Notes under the pieces: generated by a model
Seen by the model: only the letters and a program-made list of their open reading frames with translations
Database searches by the model: none
Told to the model about the DNA's origin: nothing
Part shown: positions 40,678 to 42,618 of the stretch, one piece after another
Layout: each line of letters opens with the position of its first letter
Position numbering within the stretch: position 1 is the stretch's first letter
Made by a program: the position numbers and the translations under genes
NCBI GenBank assembly: GCA_947253595.1
Contig: CAMXZR010000007.1
Coordinates: forward strand, 1-42,618
Direction: 5' to 3'
DNA from: an uncultured Olsenella sp.
Lineage (GTDB): Bacteria > Actinomycetota > Coriobacteriia > Coriobacteriales > Atopobiaceae
DNA: 42,618 nucleotides

Positions 40678-42618
40678 ATGGCGGGACGTGGCGGCAGGGA
40701 CGCGGAGGGACCCCTTGCCGCGGGACCTTTGCGGGACGGCGGCCCCAGCATCGCCGAACAGGTCGAGCTCGTCCCCACGGACCCTGGCTGCTACCTCTGG
40801 AAGGACGGGCGGGGCGAGGTCATCTACGTGGGCAAGGCGAAGAACCTCCGCGCCCGCATGCGCCAGTACGTGACCCTCCAGGACGACCGCGCCAAGATCC
40901 CCCTCATGATGCAGGTGGTGCGCAGCTTCGACTATGTGGTCGTTGGCTCGGAGCACGAGGCGCTGGTGCTGGAGCGCAACCTCATCGCCCAGTACCATCC
41001 CTACTTCAACGTCGACTTCAAGGACGACAAGAGCTACCCCTACATAGCCGTGACCGAGTCCGACGCCTACCCGGCCATCAAGTACACCCGCGAGCGCCAC
41101 CGCAAGGGCACGCGCTACTTCGGGCCCTACACGGACGCCCAGGCGGCGCGCGAGACCATCGACACCCTGCGCAAGGTCATTCCCATCTGCTCTGCCAACT
41201 GCGCGGAGTGGAAGCGGACCCGCCGCTACCTCCAGAGCCATCCCGATGACGTGGCCGTCGCCAACATGGTCCTGGCCGAGCGCGGGCGGCCCTGCTTCGA
41301 CTACCACGTGGGCCGTGGTCCCGGCGTCTGCTGCGGTGCCATCGGCACCGTGGACTACGCCCGTCACGTGAGCCAGGTCGAGAGCTTCCTCTCGGGCAGG
41401 CGCAGACAGGTCGTGGAGGAGCTCGAGGGGCAGATGCGCGAGGCGGCGGGGGAGCTCGAGTTCGAGCGGGCGTCGCGCATAAAGCGCCGCCTCGACGTGA
41501 TCGGCGGCCTGGACGACCGCCAGGAGGTCATGTTCTCGAGCGACGTGAGCCTGGACCTCATCGGCCTCTACCGCGAGGAGACGATCAGCTGCGCCTGCGT
41601 CTTCGTGGTGCGCGAGGGGCGCACGATACGCACCAGCGAGTTCATCCTCAACAAGGGCATGGACGTGGACGAGCATGAGCTCACCGCCGGCTTCCTCAAG
41701 CGCTACTACGACGAGACCGCCGACGTACCACAGGAGGTCGACCTCGCCTGCGAGCTGCCCGACGCACAGCTTTTGGGGGAGTGGCTCACCGCCAAGCGCG
41801 GGAGGATCTGCCGCCTGCACCGGCCCCAGCGGGGCGAGAAGAGCCACCTCCTCAAGATGGCCGAGCGCAACGCCCGCCATGCCCTCATGCGCTACATGGT
41901 GCGCACGGGCTACGCCGACGAGCGCACCAACCAGGCCCTCCTCCAGCTCGAGAGCGCGCTTGCCCTGGACCGTCCCCCCCTGCGCATAGAGTGCTTCGAC
42001 ATCTCGACCCTGCACGGCGCCTTCACCGTGGCATCCATGGTCGTGTTCACCAACGGCCGGCCAGACAAGGGGCAGTACCGCCGCTTCAAGATCCGTGCCG
42101 AGCTCGACGAGGCCAACGACTTCGTGAGCATGGAGGAGGTGCTGGGCCGGCGCTACAGCCCCAGGAACATGGGGGACGAGCGCTTCGCCGCGGCCCCTCC
42201 GGACCTCCTCGTGGTGGACGGCGGCAAGCCCCAGCTCTCCGCCGCCCTGCACCAGCTCGAGGAGCTGGGGCTCGACATCCCGGTCTGCGGCCTGGCCAAG
42301 TCGGACGAGGAGGTCTTCGTCCCCTGGGACGACACGCCGGTGGTGCTGCCCTCGGGCTCGCCCTCGCTCTACCTCATCAAGCAGGTGCGCGACGAGAGCC
42401 ACCGCTTCGCCATCACCTTCCACCGCGAGCTGCGCACCAAAGCGCAGTCCGTCTCGGTCCTAGACGACGTAGAGGGCGTGGGGCCCAAGCGCAAGCGTGC
42501 CATCCTGCGCCGCTTCGGCTCCCTCAAGGGCTTGCGCGCCGCAAGCGTCGACCAGATCGCCCAGGTGGAGGGCCTTCCCCGCTCCGTCGCCGAGGAGGTA
42601 TGGCGGACGGTGCACGCC
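40678..42618 (+). CDS. uvrC: UvrABC excinuclease subunit C (3' end outside window)
   Basis: ATG 40678 lies one base after the upstream stop and gives 647 codons without stop up to the window end. About 25 Gly/Arg-rich residues precede the GIY-YIG nuclease domain (PGCYLWKDGRGEVIYVGKAK, then NLRARMRQYV). NVDFKDDKSYPYIAVTESDA follows. The UvrB-binding UVR motif is QMREAAGELEFERASRIKRR (about 251-270). The RNase H-like nuclease has IECFDISTLHG and LLVVDGGKPQLSAAL, with RDESHRFAITFHR. Helix-hairpin-helix motifs (VEGVGPKRKRAIL) come at the end. It cuts on both sides of a lesion with UvrB. The missing part is probably just a few residues. Confidence 0.97.
   Translation, partial: MAGRGGRDAEGPLAAGPLRDGGPSIAEQVELVPTDPGCYLWKDGRGEVIYVGKAKNLRARMRQYVTLQDDRAKIPLMMQVVRSFDYVVVGSEHEALVLERNLIAQYHPYFNVDFKDDKSYPYIAVTESDAYPAIKYTRERHRKGTRYFGPYTDAQAARETIDTLRKVIPICSANCAEWKRTRRYLQSHPDDVAVANMVLAERGRPCFDYHVGRGPGVCCGAIGTVDYARHVSQVESFLSGRRRQVVEELEGQMREAAGELEFERASRIKRRLDVIGGLDDRQEVMFSSDVSLDLIGLYREETISCACVFVVREGRTIRTSEFILNKGMDVDEHELTAGFLKRYYDETADVPQEVDLACELPDAQLLGEWLTAKRGRICRLHRPQRGEKSHLLKMAERNARHALMRYMVRTGYADERTNQALLQLESALALDRPPLRIECFDISTLHGAFTVASMVVFTNGRPDKGQYRRFKIRAELDEANDFVSMEEVLGRRYSPRNMGDERFAAAPPDLLVVDGGKPQLSAALHQLEELGLDIPVCGLAKSDEEVFVPWDDTPVVLPSGSPSLYLIKQVRDESHRFAITFHRELRTKAQSVSVLDDVEGVGPKRKRAILRRFGSLKGLRAASVDQIAQVEGLPRSVAEEVWRTVHA

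Noticed and set aside
37275..40778. A 1167-codon minus-strand open frame over the racemase and ligase genes
   Set aside because: Only its C-terminal 242 codons match a family (racemase); the rest is the shadow of the plus-strand ligase and DegT-like genes.

Overview
The window looks like chromosomal DNA from a high-GC anaerobic actinobacterium, most likely a member of the Coriobacteriia (Olsenella/Atopobium-like). The grounds are GC-rich codon use over most of the window, fermentative and PTS-based metabolism, an STM3941-like membrane protein, a D-aspartate-ligase-type peptidoglycan gene and a BaiN-like flavoprotein. This placement is inference; no rRNA or tRNA was seen.

Region 1 (1-12.8 kb) is a metabolic block with visibly lower GC than the rest. 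On the minus strand are the N-terminus of a PfkB-family sugar kinase, cut by the window edge, and a small membrane protein. A 347-bp AT-rich divergent control region follows. On the plus strand is a long co-directional run: fructose-family PTS IIB and IIC, class II ketose-bisphosphate aldolase, acyl-CoA ligase, CoA-transferase, 3-hydroxyacyl-CoA dehydrogenase, thiolase, iron-dependent alcohol dehydrogenase, PTS IIA, glycerate kinase and a galactitol-type PTS IIB. Together they suggest uptake and cleavage of a sugar or sugar derivative coupled to C4 acyl-CoA fermentation. No crotonase or butyryl-CoA dehydrogenase is present, so a hydroxybutyrate or acetoacetate end point is as plausible as butyrate. 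A strong hairpin and a broken fructose IIB gene mark the right edge.

Region 2 (12.8-17 kb, minus strand) is a tightly packed operon of an Mrp-type Fe-S carrier ATPase and two flavoproteins (BaiN/HI0933-like and COG2509-like). Region 3 (17.2-20 kb) holds a 26-residue membrane microprotein gene, then a small operon of a DUF2975 membrane protein, an XRE-type repressor and a DUF4173-like polytopic membrane protein behind a palindromic operator. Region 4 (20.2-25.4 kb) is uvrA, ybaK and murJ.

Region 5 (25.4-35.6 kb) is the complete histidine pathway. hisZ and hisG are fused into one gene, followed by hisD-C-B-H-A-F. hisI-hisE follow after a convergent fumarate-reductase/aspartate-oxidase-like flavoprotein gene. 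The promoter region of the main operon carries an array of TAAAG half-sites.

Region 6 (35.8-42.6 kb) is envelope biology and repair: a secreted coiled-coil NlpC/P60 hydrolase, an Asp/Glu racemase divergent from a D-aspartate-ligase-like ATP-grasp enzyme and a DegT-family PLP protein, then uvrC, which runs off the right end. The racemase and ligase pair suggests a D-amino-acid branch in the peptidoglycan cross-bridge. No CRISPR array, transposase, integrase or rRNA/tRNA gene was recognised.
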